Source: Osmia lignaria lignaria (lineage: Eukaryota; Arthropoda; Insecta; Hymenoptera; Megachilidae). Taken from it: a DNA stretch of 64,000 bases. Below the pieces are notes generated by a model. That model searched no databases. It was not told the origin of the DNA and saw nothing but the letters and a program-made list of their open reading frames with translations. Position 1 is the stretch's first letter, and every line of letters starts with the position of its first letter. The stretch covers positions 6,138,001-6,202,000 of the forward strand of contig NC_135036.1 in NCBI RefSeq assembly GCF_051020975.1, given 5' to 3'. Below are positions 1 through 11,936 of the stretch, one piece after another. Position numbers and translations under genes: made by a program.

Positions 1-1250
1 ATCTGATTTGGACGTTGGAGTTATTATATCTTTTACATTTTGTTATTATTTTTATCGTACAATATTTTACTTTTAATTTGTTAGAATATTGTGATCAATT
101 TCAGGTTCATTATTAATACATTACAATGACAATCTTAGTTTCATAAATACAAAATAAGGTAGTATAATATTTGAGCATCCAACAAAAATTTAACAACTTT
201 TGAAAGTCTGCTGTTGCTATATAGTGAGATCATATTTTTATACTATTTGTTAATAAGTTAAGGATTAATTTGATATACAAGATGTTCGCTTACAAGTGAG
301 CATCCTTTGGAGGAGCGGTAGCTGGGGTGATTCTGAACAATTTTTCTCTTTACCAAAATGTTCGTTAAGACTTAGTTTTTATTAATAATTCAAAGCCTTA
401 ACGAGCATTTTGGTAAAGGTAAAAGTTGTTCAGAATCACCCTAGCTACCACCCCCTCAAAGGATGCCCACCTGTAGCCAAGCACCATGTATATGTGAACA
501 TGCAAACTAACTTAAACGCACATTCTATGTTCAAGTAATCTTTTGTATTTACCTGTATAATTGTTATTATTGTACACATATATACAGAATGTTTCTATAT
601 TTTTTTTGTGTAGACTTTATTAAAACAGAATATTTATATGAAACACACATCACTCTTCAATTTTTTGTACAGTTCTTTCACTCAGTATTTTATATGAAAC
701 AATTACGTTTCGACATCTCTAATATTTTAATTTCAAATTAAAATTAACACATTACCAAATCTTAAGAACAATATGTGTTTGCTAATAGTACATAGCTTTT
801 GTTAAAAACAATTATGCAGTTAAACGTATGATTGATGTAGTGAAAAATGAAAAAGTTCAAAGATATTTGCTACATCTTCCATAAAATTAAAAATATCTTT
901 GAAACAATCTGTTTAAGATATATTATCGTTACGTTATCGTTAATGAAAGATATAAGTATATTGTTATATATTTACTTGTATAAATAATGTATGTTATAAT
1001 GAAAGAATTAAAACGATTTTCGCTTTCTATATTCTTCTTTTATTTTTCATACATATAATATATTCACTTGTTTATATATATGTAAATTAATAATTTGACA
1101 TTTTATATATACATCATTGTCTTACCATTCTGTATTTACAAGAAACTAAGAAGCATATATGAAACAACAATTATTTATATATTTCTTATAACTCGTATTT
1201 ACCTCAAGGTTTAGATATTTTTTAGTACAGGTTACATATATAATTACCTA
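1..1250. other. AT-rich upstream region, no gene seen
   Basis: No coding frame of any substance is visible on either strand. The stretch is AT-rich and contains the hairpin repeat at 289-481. The last part, ending in a pyrimidine-poor TTTAGTACAG at about 1230, could hold a splice acceptor for an untranslated first exon of the Lifeguard gene. The frame upstream of that gene's ATG stays open back to this AG, so a more upstream start is not excluded. Confidence 0.6.
289..481. repeat. long hairpin (MITE-like inverted repeat)
   Basis: Two arms of about 85 nt (289-372 and 393-481) are reverse complements with only scattered mismatches and small gaps, separated by a loop of about 20 nt. Both arms contain GGTGATTCTGAACAA and TTTACCAAAATG in opposite orientation. 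No clear target-site duplication was found, so the transposon class is unknown. If transcribed, it would fold into a near-perfect hairpin RNA. Confidence 0.8.
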
Positions 1251-2634
1251 ATGCCATTGGATCAACAAGCACATAAGCTTAGACCAGGTCCCCCTCAATT
1301 GCCTCCTTTGTTCAAAGGGCAAGAAATTAGATCAGTGAGTATTATAAACTGTACTAATATTACAATACTTTAGAAATTCTTATTCCAACTTGTTCTTTAT
1401 TACTAGGGACCATATACTACCATAGTTACCGATGAAATGGCAGCACGAAGAGAACGAGAAAATCTAGAGTTGTATAATGCATGGCTTGAGCAACAAAGAA
1501 GAAGAGAGATGGATCCAGATGACGATGGTTCAGATTATATAGGCGACTTTAAGCAAGATAATGTGAGAAGAAATTTCATTAGAAAAGTCTTCTGTATTTT
1601 AACACTTCAATTATTATTTACAACTGGGGTCATAGCTTGTTTCCTATTTGTGTTAGTATTAAGAATGAGTAATACTACAATATCACTGCTTTGTTATTAT
1701 CATAATGAAATTTGTTGTTTTCATTATAGGGATGAGGCAAAAAAATTTATGATAGTCCATTGGTATTTGTGGATTATAGCACTGTATGTAAAGTTTAACG
1801 TATGTGTAAACTTGAGAATACTGATACATGAATAACTTTATTAATTATTTATCCAGGGTATCCTTTACTATTTCTTATTGTGCTGTGTCTTTTTCTCCAA
1901 GTGCTAGACGTAAAACACCTTGTAACTACATATGGCTATGTACATTGGTAAGATTTTTAACTAATTGTTCTTAAGACATATTATTTCACAAGAAATATTA
2001 AATGCTATTATTTTCAGACCATAGCTATGTCATATCTAGCTGCTTTCGCGTCTGTTTTTTACGAGATTGAAACAATTTTGCTGGCATTAGGTATGACAAC
2101 ATTAATTACACTAATAGTAGGTTTTATTGCAACATTTTCAAAGGTACATTCAATTATACATTTTTGCTTAATGGATTAAAATTCAAAATATTGTAAGTAA
2201 TATGTTATAATTTTGCAGTTTGATTTGACAATGAGAACTGGACTTATGATGATTCTTGGAATAGCTTCTATTGTTGCCATTTTTGTGATGATGATAGTTC
2301 TGATATTTACATATATAAAAGTATTACACGTATTAATTTCAGTCATAGGAATGATCTTATTATCAATGGTTAATATACAATTCATATATGTATATCTTTA
2401 GAAGAACATTTACTTTAAATAACAGACTTTTTCTTTAAACATATTTAGTAGATAGTAAAGTAAGTTCTATTATTTTTACAGTATCTGTACTTTGATGTGC
2501 AAACAATCATGGGTGGAAGAAGGATAGAGATACATCCTGATGAGGTAGTATTTGCAACTGTGCAAATTTATGTTGACATTGTTTTGTTATACCAATATGT
2601 GTTAATGTTCATGGGTGTAGTTCATAATCCGTAA
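1251..2634 (+). CDS. Lifeguard-like protein (TMBIM / BAX inhibitor-1 family)
   Basis: Seven exons: 1251-1334, 1407-1651, 1730-1783, 1857-1947, 2018-2143, 2219-2368, 2482-2634. All junctions are GT-AG and in phase, giving 300 residues. The N-terminal third is hydrophilic with a Pro-rich start and an Arg/Glu-rich stretch (LEQQRRREMDPDDDG). It is followed by the family hallmark VRRNFIRKVFCILTLQLL and six to seven hydrophobic segments. The last segment ends in QTIMGGRR, then HPDEVVFATVQIYVDIV, typical of the Lifeguard branch. Proteins of this family sit in ER, Golgi or plasma membranes and modulate calcium leak and cell-death signalling; that role is family knowledge. Length fits the family (about 300). 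The second exon donor (GTTAGT at 1652) and third donor (GTATGT at 1784) were chosen because only these keep the frame open. Confidence 0.93.
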
Positions 2635-3022
2635 ATATTTAAAATAAAAGTGTATTTTTAAGAAATAAATACACTATGAACTTGAAAATGATATATCAAA
2701 TGTATAATCTTCTTTATGTATAACAGAATTACTTATTATTCAGATTGAAGGAATCAATTAAAGGAACAGTGTAAACATTTTATTGTATGTAATACACTTA
2801 ACAATACTTGTGTTTGCTAGTACAGTCACTAGTAGTATAACACAGTTGCTAAGCAACTGTTTGTCAACAACGATACTACCTGTCTAACCTATTGCATACT
2901 CAAGTTTTTGTTACAAAAACAAAAAACCAATAAATGTAGACAATTGTGTAAGTATTCAATTAATTAGAACTGTTAAGAAGTGTATTTTATGTTATCTGCG
3001 CTTTATTTACCTAATAAATGGT
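2635..3022. other. intergenic spacer with X-box
   Basis: No coding sequence. It holds the 3' end of the Lifeguard transcript (AT-rich, AATAAA-like signals around 2640-2670), an RFX-type X-box at 2845-2857, and the presumed promoter of the NATD1-like gene. Confidence 0.6.
2845..2857. promoter_or_regulatory. RFX X-box-like palindrome
   Basis: The 13-mer GTTGCTAAGCAAC is a near-perfect inverted repeat and fits the RFX consensus (two GTTGC-type half-sites with a short spacer). RFX factors drive intraflagellar-transport genes in animals (established). This site lies about 165 bp upstream of the NATD1-like start and about 940 bp upstream of the TTC21B/IFT139 start. Which gene it serves is inference. 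Confidence 0.5.
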
Positions 3023-3656
3023 ATGAATTATTTCACTAAATTATTGTTATGTACACCCAAACAATTTAAGCAAAAAAGATATGAAAGATTTTTTCATAAT
3101 TTGAAAGTGTATCATAATGAGAAACGTGGTCTTTTCTATATAAAATTGGATGACAATTGTAAGATGTATTACCTAGAATATTGTTAATATATTCTTTGTT
3201 ATTATTTTAAAAATTATGTTATTTAATTAATTTAACTATAAAATTAAGTAATTTTCTTTTCTTTTTAGCAAGGGCAGTATTGCAATATAAATCAGATGGA
3301 AAAATATTGGATATGCAAGCAATTAATGTACCATATAAATATACAGGACAAGGTATAGCACGGTTGCTTGCAGAGGTATTTTTTATTTATTGAATTTCAT
3401 AAGTTTAAGTGAAAATTTATTACCATAAATAATATACAAATTGTATTTTCAGACAGCTTTTACATATGCTATTGTAAATTATTATTATTTATACTTGACT
3501 TGTGATTACTTGCAAAAATATTATCTTGCAATCAAAAATTCTGACCTCGAAGAACTCATTATTGGACCAAAACATATCTTAGAAGGACCTGATTCAGAAT
3601 CTTTAGATCCAAATATCATTTATGAACTTCCAGATCCAGAAGATTTTGTGATATAA
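3023..3656 (+). CDS. NATD1-like small GNAT-fold protein
   Basis: Three exons: 3023-3158, 3269-3375, 3453-3656, all GT-AG, total 148 residues. The core runs from FYIKLDD through RAVLQYKSDGKILDMQAINVP to the acetyl-CoA loop-like YTGQGIARLLAE, then FTYAIVNYYYLYLTCDYLQKY. This order matches the short NATD1 / YJDJ-type N-acetyltransferase domain (ligand loop G-Q-G-I-A). The acidic C-terminal tail of about 40 residues is not part of the domain. Substrate unknown. The ATG at 3018 is unusable because it meets a stop after one codon, so the ATG at 3023 is taken. The stop is only 143 bp before the TTC21B start, with an AATAAA at about 3663 between them, so the genes are separate but tightly packed. Confidence 0.85.
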
Positions 3657-3799
3657 TCTTCTTAATAAACATTTTTATTACAATAATTCCAGTTTTGAAT
3701 AATTATTAAATTAAATACATACCTGATATGTACTTCAAAATTACTTCTTTATATTTCTAAATTCGAGGTTTAAAGTTTCATAGTTTATTTACTAATAAA

Positions 3800-6700
3800 A
3801 TGGAAGAAATAGAGTATACAACTTTGATTGAATGGTTTTGTTATGAATTTTATTATAATGGCATGTTACTTTACTGTAAAGAAGCATGTGAAGCATATCC
3901 AACTAGTGAACATCTAAGAATTCTCTTAAGTCTTGCATATGCATTAATTGGAAAAACTCAAGAAGCTGTTAAAGAAACTGCAAATTTAATGAATGATACA
4001 GACACAACACTAGCAGCACTATTTGTACAGAGTGTAGCATATTCGAACAGTGAAAATGTTGAGAAAGCTATTATGATACAAATTGAAACAAAAATTAGAG
4101 ATGAGAGACGAAAATCATCTTCAAATGGATTGTCATTAGCAGCCTCAGTTTTACTTTTATCACAGAAGATTGACAAAGCTAAAGATTATGCGGAGAGAGC
4201 ATACAAGCTTGATTCAACCAATAAAAATGTTTTACTGACTAAAGGTTGGACAGATTTATTTCTCATGAATGAGAACAGTTCAAATGAACCGAATTTGTTT
4301 GATGTTGTTTTAAAAGAAGATCCAAAGAATGTAAATGCTTTACTTGGTTCTGCAAAGTATAAACACCAACATGGTGATTATACAGAAGCAATATTAACGT
4401 TGAATTCATTAATTGTACGTTATCCTAAACTATGTTTTCCCTTAATTGAAAAATTGTATAATCAACTTGCAATGAAAGACTGGGAACAGGTCCTAGAAAC
4501 TGCTAATAGAATACTATCCATTGATTCAAATAATGTTGATGCTGTAAAAGCAAATGCATTTGTAGTTCTTTGCAGAGATGGAAATTTCAGTGAAGGATTA
4601 AAATATTTGCAAACGTTATTTAAAAATCTGATACTTACAGAAGGAAGAACTGTACCTGTTTTAATTAGTAATATTCAATTATTTTCGCGGATAGCGTGTA
4701 AATATCAAGGGATTTTATTAGAATTGTCGAAAATTGCTGAAAAAATGATACAACATAATTCAAAAATGGCAGACCTTATGATTGAATTAGGAAATTTATA
4801 TGTTTCATTGGACAAAGTAAAAGATGCAGAACATTGGTATAGGAGTGCTGTTAGGGTAAACGAGTCTTCATTCGCTGGCTTGAAAGGTTTAGCACATTGT
4901 CAGCTTTTGGATACTTCAGAAGATAGTTCAGATCTGGCACAACAGCAAATAGACTTTCTTAAGGAGATGCAATCAAATTCAATGGATGCAGAACTACTTT
5001 TTATGTCTGCAAAGTTAACTACCATTGATTCAAATCAAGTTTTAAATTACTTAGACAGAGCAGCTACAATCATATTAAATAACTGCAAATACATACCGTA
5101 TGGATACGAATATATGAAAAAATTAAATCCTGATTTATGCTTAGAGATTTCTAAGCAACGTTTAATTTATTCTGTAACAAATGATATGGCACATCTGGAA
5201 GAAAAGGTATCAAATTATAAAGAACCAAGTTTATATTTGTTGGAGCAATTATCAGAAGCATATCCTGGTTTAAGTATAGCTCAGTTGTTGTTAAGTAAAG
5301 CTAAAATACAGAGTGGAGACTTAGAAGGTGCTTCCTATATATTAAGAAATCTGTTGGATAATGTTGATTCATCCAATGCAGAAGCTCATTTACTTATGGC
5401 TCAAATATTGGCTCAACAAGGAAATTATCAACTGGCCTCCCAGAGTCTGGAAGTTGGTTTGAGCTACAACTTTAAAATCAGAGACAGTCCAATTTATCAT
5501 TTGATCATAGGTATTATTCAAAAAGAGAATAAAGACATAGAAGGTGCAATAAAAAGTTTCCAAACGGCTATGTCATATGCTGGATTGCAATCCCATAAGA
5601 ATATTTTGGATTCTACACAAATCTCAATATCGGACACAGCAACTTTATATGTTGAATTAATTTCTGCTTATAGTAAAATGAAACAATTTAATGAAGCTAT
5701 TGCTGTAATACAGGACGCCAAAATAAAGCTTGGGAACACTTTAGAAGAAGGCAAAGTATTGATAGGAAATGCAGAATTGTTTTTGGAAATGGAAGAACTA
5801 GATGAAGCCGTTGATTGCTTATCTAAAGTAACTCCAGATCAACCCTATTATTTACAAGCACATACACGTTTAGCTGAAATAAATTTAAAATACAAGAAAG
5901 ATCGACACGCATTTGCTGTGTGTTTTAGGTTTGTATTTGCTGATATTTTCTATGGATTGGTTTGAAAAATGTAGATATTTTATTTTACAGGGAGTTAGTA
6001 GAACATTGTCCTGGCCCCAAGACATACAGTATGCTTGGTGATGCATATATTTCCATACAAGAACCGGAAAGAGCAATAGAGGCATATGAACAAGCTTTGA
6101 AACAAAATCCTTTAAATAAAGTACACATAGCAAGTAAATTAGGAAAAGCGCTTGTAAAGACCCATCAATATACAAAGGCTATAAACTATTATCGAGATAT
6201 AATGAAACAAGAAAGTTTTAACAGCTTGAAATTAGATCTTGCAAAATTATTCATAACTATGAAACAATATGATAAAGCAGAAGCTACGTTAGTGCAAGAA
6301 TTACAAGGCAGGTATTATTTTTATTAAATTCTTCCAGGTATTCTCAACTTACAATATTTCAGAGGGTCGCCGAGATTCTGATATGCAAAGTTTAGAAGTG
6401 CGGGGTCAATTATTGTTACTGCTTGCTAAAACACGAGAAAAAGCAGGCAATATCCAAGGTGCTTTATCAGCATTAAAAGAGGCTAAAGAGAATCAACACA
6501 GATACATACAACGCCTGGGAAATTCTAACTTAGAAGACGAGAAACAACTCTTAGCTAATGTTTGTTTCACGATGGCTGATTATTCATCTTCTTTGAGAGA
6601 TTATGATCAAGCTATAACATATTATAAGGAAGCTTTGAATCATAAACCTACCGACGTAAATGCTTTACTATCATTAGCAAAGCTTTATATGCAGGTATGA

Positions 6701-8049
6701 CGGTCGCATAGCTTTTAATGTAAATCAATAAATTTATTAATGACCATATTTTAAATTAACAGACAAATAATTTAGATAGATGTGCTCAGAGCTGTACAGC
6801 GGTATTAAATGCAGATCCGAATAATGAAGCTGCTTCGATAATGATGGCTGATCTTGCATTCAGAAAAGTTGATTTTGAAACAGCAGCCTTTCATTTTAGA
6901 CAATTATTATTAAAGCAGCCAATATATTGGACTGCATTGGCAAGGCTAATAGAAGTTTCACGTAGAACAGGTGAAATGAAATACAAAAATTATTGTTTTA
7001 TGAATCAGTTTCTTTTATTAATTCTTAATATATTGATTGTAGGGAACATGGACGATTTGGAAGAATGGCTGCATCGGGCAGAGGAAAGAATGAGAGGTGC
7101 ACATTTGGCAGCTGGTTATTATTACTGCGCAGGTTTATTAGATTGGCGTATGGGTAAATTAAATTCCGCGCTTCGTCATTTTAATTTTGCAAGGCGCGAT
7201 CCTGAGTGGGGCCAACAAGCAATATACAATATGATCGAGATTTGTTTAGATCCAGATGATGATTCTTCTCTTTCAAATGAAGTATTCAACGACGATGACG
7301 CAGAGTATCAAGATTCCAGAACGATGGCTTTAAAAACAGCGTACCGTCTGCTACAGGTACTCAAGATCCTTAAAGCTGTAAAACATTTTTAATAAACTAA
7401 TTCCTGTTTATTCCAGGAGCTGAATCCTAAAGGTAGTCCACATGAAATGTTGACACATAGATTGTTAAGTAATTTCTTTCTACTGACTACAAAACAGAAA
7501 TCAAATATAGAGAAAGCTCTACAAGATTGCACAACTCTAGCTAGCCAAGAAACATTAAGAGATCATGTTGGACCAGCTTTAGGCATGGCAATGGCTCATA
7601 TTCTTCTTAAACAGACTCCTCGTGCGCGAAACCACTTAAAACGTGTAAGCAAGAACACATGGACGTTTGAAGATGCAGAATACCTAGAACGTTGCTGGTT
7701 ACTGTTAGCTGATATCTATGTACAGTCTAACAAATACGATTTAGCAAATGATCTTTTAAAACGGGTTTTGCAACACAATGCAACTTGTGTTAGAGCTCAC
7801 GAGCTCTCTGGTTATATTGCTGAAAAGGAACAGAATTATCGTGAAGCTGCATCACAGTACAGCCAAGCATGGAAATATGGAGGAAAATCTAAATTGTCGA
7901 TTGCTTATAAATTGGCTTATTGTTCTATGAAAGCAAAATCCTATGCGGATGGTATTGAGGCTTGTAATGAAATTTTGAAACAGAGTCCAGACTATCCACG
8001 CGTTAAAAAGGAAATTTTGGAAAAGTGCATTAATAATTTACGTACTTAA
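3800..8049 (+). CDS. TTC21B: tetratricopeptide repeat protein 21B (IFT139), IFT-A subunit
   Basis: Six exons: 3800-5928, 5991-6307, 6363-6694, 6763-6970, 7043-7356, 7417-8049; 1310 residues, matching the roughly 1316-residue vertebrate orthologue end to end. It is built almost wholly of TPR helices. Strong family signatures are LLKQTPRARNHLKR, FHFRQLL, WGQQAIYNMIEICLDPD and TTKQKSNIEKAL near the C-terminus. The protein is a subunit of the IFT-A complex for retrograde transport in cilia (established for the family); in insects it would act in sensory-neuron cilia and possibly sperm. Introns are 52-72 nt. The second intron works best with a GC donor at 6308 and acceptor ending at 6362. The GT at 6312 leaves the next exon out of frame, and a GT at 6290 would give a 48-nt intron with a poor donor and an unfamiliar junction. 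A 3' region with AATAAA follows from about 8130. Confidence 0.95.
6308..6362 (+). other. probable GC-AG intron in TTC21B
   Basis: Exon 2 ends TTACAAG and the intron would begin GCAGGT and end TATTTCAG, 55 nt. This is the only junction found that joins the two conserved flanking frames (KAEATLVQELQ and DSDMQSLEVRG) with about the spacing expected in the family. An assembly indel is the alternative. Confidence 0.55.
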
Positions 8050-8744
8050 AGTTTTATGTATAAGATAAGTGGAAATGAAATACAAACTATCTTATTGTAC
8101 AGTATATACAATACACCGGCTAGCTATAAATATGAAATAAAAAAGAAAAACTATGTATTTTGTTTTTTAATAACAATTCTTATCATTTTCATATCACATT
8201 CTACTATATCAAGTATTGGTACGTAAGTATGGATATACTTTCAAAATTTGCCACGAAGATGGGGCACTACGATCGTGGTATACAGTATACAACAGCAGCT
8301 TTCAACTAGTGATACAATATTTGGGTTTTGTTTTTGTTGTGATATATGTTTAACATAAATACACTTCCTAACAAGAAATCAAATTGTATATGTACCAACA
8401 TTTCTTAATAGATTTGAGATAGAAATATGAAGCAAATACAAATCTTTTTATATAAATATTTTTATTTGAAACATCCTCTGTAATCACAATCAGTCATTTA
8501 AGGTTAATAAAAATTAAATTAAAATGTATTTATATATGTAATTTTAATGTACTTATGTTATTTGTAATTATTAATTAAGAATCATGTATAATGAAAGTTA
8601 ATTCTCTTTTAGGTCACTGTTCCTGTAAAACATGTTTAAAATTAAACATTGTTGATGCCATTGGGATTGTTAGTTTTATAATAATAAATAAACGTTCTTT
8701 GCAACAAAGTGAATTTATATATCTGAAATATAATTTATGCAAAT
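8050..8744. other. spacer between TTC21B and the zinc-finger gene
   Basis: AT-rich. It carries the TTC21B 3' end and presumably the promoter and 5' UTR of the following zinc-finger gene. A 61-codon frame at 8591-8776 overlaps the next gene's start in another frame and has no recognisable content. No RNA gene or repeat seen. Confidence 0.5.
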
Positions 8745-11585
8745 ATGTCTACTATAAATTCACAGGAAAATTATAAGAATTATTCAGTTCAGCCACAATC
8801 TATGAATTTTATTTGCCCGGTATGTGACTCTGTATATGTAAATAAAAAAGAATTTTATAGCCATTTACATATTCATGCTGGAGATGTATTGAAACAAATG
8901 CAACACTTAAAACCAAATGTAAACAATGAATCAAAGGTGCAGCTGAAATGTTGCAATCACAAAAAGATTAATGATAATTTATATCAAGCTGTATTAAGAC
9001 CTTTCAAATGTCAACAATGTAACTTAACATTTGATAGAGCCTCTCAATGTGATTATCATCACAGAAGTATACATTTGGGTGAAAAATCACAGCTCTGTGA
9101 AATCTGTGGTAAAGGCTTTTTCAGAAAAGCAGATTTAAGAACACATTTGAATATACATTTAGGTACAAATTTTTGTATCTGTGAGATTTGTGGCAGAAAA
9201 TTTAATCATGTATCTAATTTAATTAGACACTGCAGAATGCATGCTGGTAATAATATTTATATAGAACACTTTTCATGAATCAAAAGATGTAAGATATAAT
9301 CAAAAATGTATGTTAAATTTGTAGGGGTGAAACCATATCCGTGCTGTATTTGTGGTAAACGTTTTACTCAGATCAGTTCTGTAGTAAGGCACAAACGTAT
9401 TCATGAAAGATTGAAAAATGATATTAAGCAACAGTTACAAAACAGTTATGATAATATTAATATGGAGAATGAAGATCAAGCTGTAAATAAGGACAAGGTG
9501 ATCATTAAATCTGATATTACACATTTTTTAAATATACGTACAAACATCTCACTGTAAATATACAGTTTGTTGAAGGTCATGTATCTGTTCACCAAAAGGT
9601 TATTAAGAGACAACATTATTGTAAAATTTGTGGTAAAAGTTTTAGTTTTATTTTTCTCTTAAGGGAACATGAGAAGATTCATTCACAAGATACTGCTAAT
9701 TTGGAGTGCAAAAATAATGACATGGTAAGAGTTACAAAAAATTTAAATGTTTTTTGCCCTTTTTCTAACTTGAAATTTTCAGCTTTCAAAAGAAAATGAA
9801 AAATATAACTGCAATGCAAATAATATTGACCTTCCTGAGGATGAAACAAGTATGAAAAAAGTATTGCCATTGGATACAATTATTTATATCACTTCAGAAC
9901 AGGTAAAGAGTTTAATACTGGAATACTTATAATTGAAAGATACTATTACACATCTTTTATTTTTCGTAAAAAAGTTAAAGAAGATCAACCTGGAAAATAT
10001 TGAAGATATCAAAGATCAGATTCCACAAGAACATCTAAATGAACCAAAGGAGAAGATTTTAACAACTAATGAACTAAGTGTTTCTGAGAAGATAGTAGTA
10101 TTTAGCAATGACCAAACTCAGTTCATTCATGATAATCCCATTTTATTATGTAAAACTAGTGATTCTATAGAAAAAGGAAATGTAGCTTATGTCTGCCAAG
10201 TAGATGAAAATGTACTTAAAAATACATTAAGTATACAATCATGCGAATCAGATATACAAAAATTAGAAACATTGCAAAATTACAATAATCTAACAAATGC
10301 TTCTCTAAATGTAACTGATATGTTTCAAAAAATAGATTTATCAGAACCCCATACCGACGAACAAATTAATTCTGATTCAAATTTGCAAAATCACCAAGAA
10401 ATAAATTCTGGACAAGCTGAAAAAATTCCTGACGATTCAAGCGATGTGGATATCACAAACCACGATGAATCAATGTTGCGTTTAGTACAGACAGAAACAG
10501 GAGAACAATTTTATGAATTTTTGATCAATAATTTAGTGGAAAAATTGCCAAGCACGCAATCTGCAAAAATTTCTGGAAACGAAGATGAAAGTGCAAATAT
10601 ATCAGAGAATATAACAAATAATTGCTTGGATATTAAAAGTACGAATGAAGAGATTCATCAGGAAGAAAATATACGCGATGATATACATAATGATCTAAGT
10701 TACACACCGTATGAGTTACAACCAACTGATTTTGATAAATATGTCGAAACAAACTTTGAAGTTTTTGAAAGATTAAATTACGACGACAGTTCAGAACGAC
10801 TTTTTGAATTTGTTGAAACTACAGGAGTGGGGAAAATCTCTGAATGTAAAGAAAGTGAACAATTTTTACAGTTTCAAAACTTTAATAAAATTGATGCAAT
10901 ACAACAGAATGAAAATAGTACTATTATTAATGATAATGAAAAGATTATTAACAAGGACCCACCGTGTAACATACTGAATCAAATTAATGAACCAAATGAA
11001 GATCAAGTACAAAGAAACGATTCGATTGAAAACAATGAAAAAATAGACCAACAACAGGATTCGAAAACTTCGAAAGTAGTCGCTATAAAGTTTCAGTGCA
11101 CAGTGTGTGAAAAATCATTTTCAACTAGTTATAATTACAAACAACATATAGGCACACATTTTGCTGATCAACAAAAGTTTCATTGTAAGGAATGCAAAAT
11201 GTCCTTTGCTTGGAAATCAACATTAAACAAACATATTGCAAGCAACCATAGACCTGAAGGTCCGCAAAGATTTGCATGTGATATATGTAAAAAATTATAC
11301 AGTACTTCTTCTCAAGTAAATGTAAGTACTGAAGTATCTATCTACACAACAGTTTTTAAATTAATACATAAAAATATTTTGTCTGCGCAGGAACATGTGA
11401 AACGTGACCACTTGAAAGAACGAAATCACGTTTGCTCGCAATGTGGTAAATCGTTTTTTAAAAAATATGATTTGAAAATACATAATAGAATTCATACGGA
11501 CGAGCGACCGTACGTTTGTCGCGCTTGTGGAAAAAGATTCCATCACCGAAGTCATATTATTCGTCATGAACGTATACATCTTTAA
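8745..11585 (+). CDS. C2H2 zinc-finger protein with 11 fingers, unnamed
   Basis: Model of six exons: 8745-9246, 9325-9497, 9566-9724, 9783-9902, 9975-11321, 11391-11585; 831 residues. Fingers 1-6 lie in exons 1-3 (residues about 22-44, 87-110, 117-138, 144-166, 172-194, 241-263). A long acidic, Asn/Glu/Asp-rich linker of about 400 residues follows. Fingers 7-11 sit at about 690-830, and finger 9 is interrupted by the last intron. Fingers 3-4-5 and 10-11 have near-canonical spacing, suggesting DNA binding. Likely a nuclear transcription factor; orthology not recognised. The start of exon 5 is ambiguous between 9975 and 9981 (AAG|TTAAAG|AAG, both in frame). The donor at 9498 is inferred because the frame otherwise ends at 9557 and the following in-phase sequence encodes finger 6. 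Confidence 0.85.
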
Positions 11586-11936
11586 GAAAGAAGTAAACCC
11601 ACGTTATTTGTGGCTGGATACGAAATACAAGAAATATTAGTAAAACATGCACAATTTTTATATTATTAAATTATTGTTTTGTTATGTTGTTTATTCTGAT
11701 ATCTATATTATAATAGATATTGAATATTGTAATGTAACTAATGAAAATGTATCATGGCTCATATTTTTTCATTTGTTTTTTAAATCATTATTTTATGATA
11801 AAAAAGTCATTTATAGTTCCTATTTCCCTTCCTTATATCATTGAAGTGTATACATATAGGACAGGTGTTAATTCATGATCTGGTATAGGTATCAATTCTA
11901 CAGAGTTTAGTCATCATCATCAATTGCAGTTTCAAC
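11586..11936. other. spacer between zinc-finger gene and threonyl-tRNA synthetase
   Basis: AT-rich with no supported gene. A 65-codon frame at 11647-11844 is low-complexity Ile/Tyr/Phe-rich sequence and is not believed. The last 60 bp before the ATG presumably contain the ThrRS transcription start. Confidence 0.5.

Noticed and set aside
5962..6327. Separate 121-codon TPR gene
   Set aside because: It is exon 2 of TTC21B read from an ATG inside the preceding intron. The splice junction at 5928/5991 continues the long frame.
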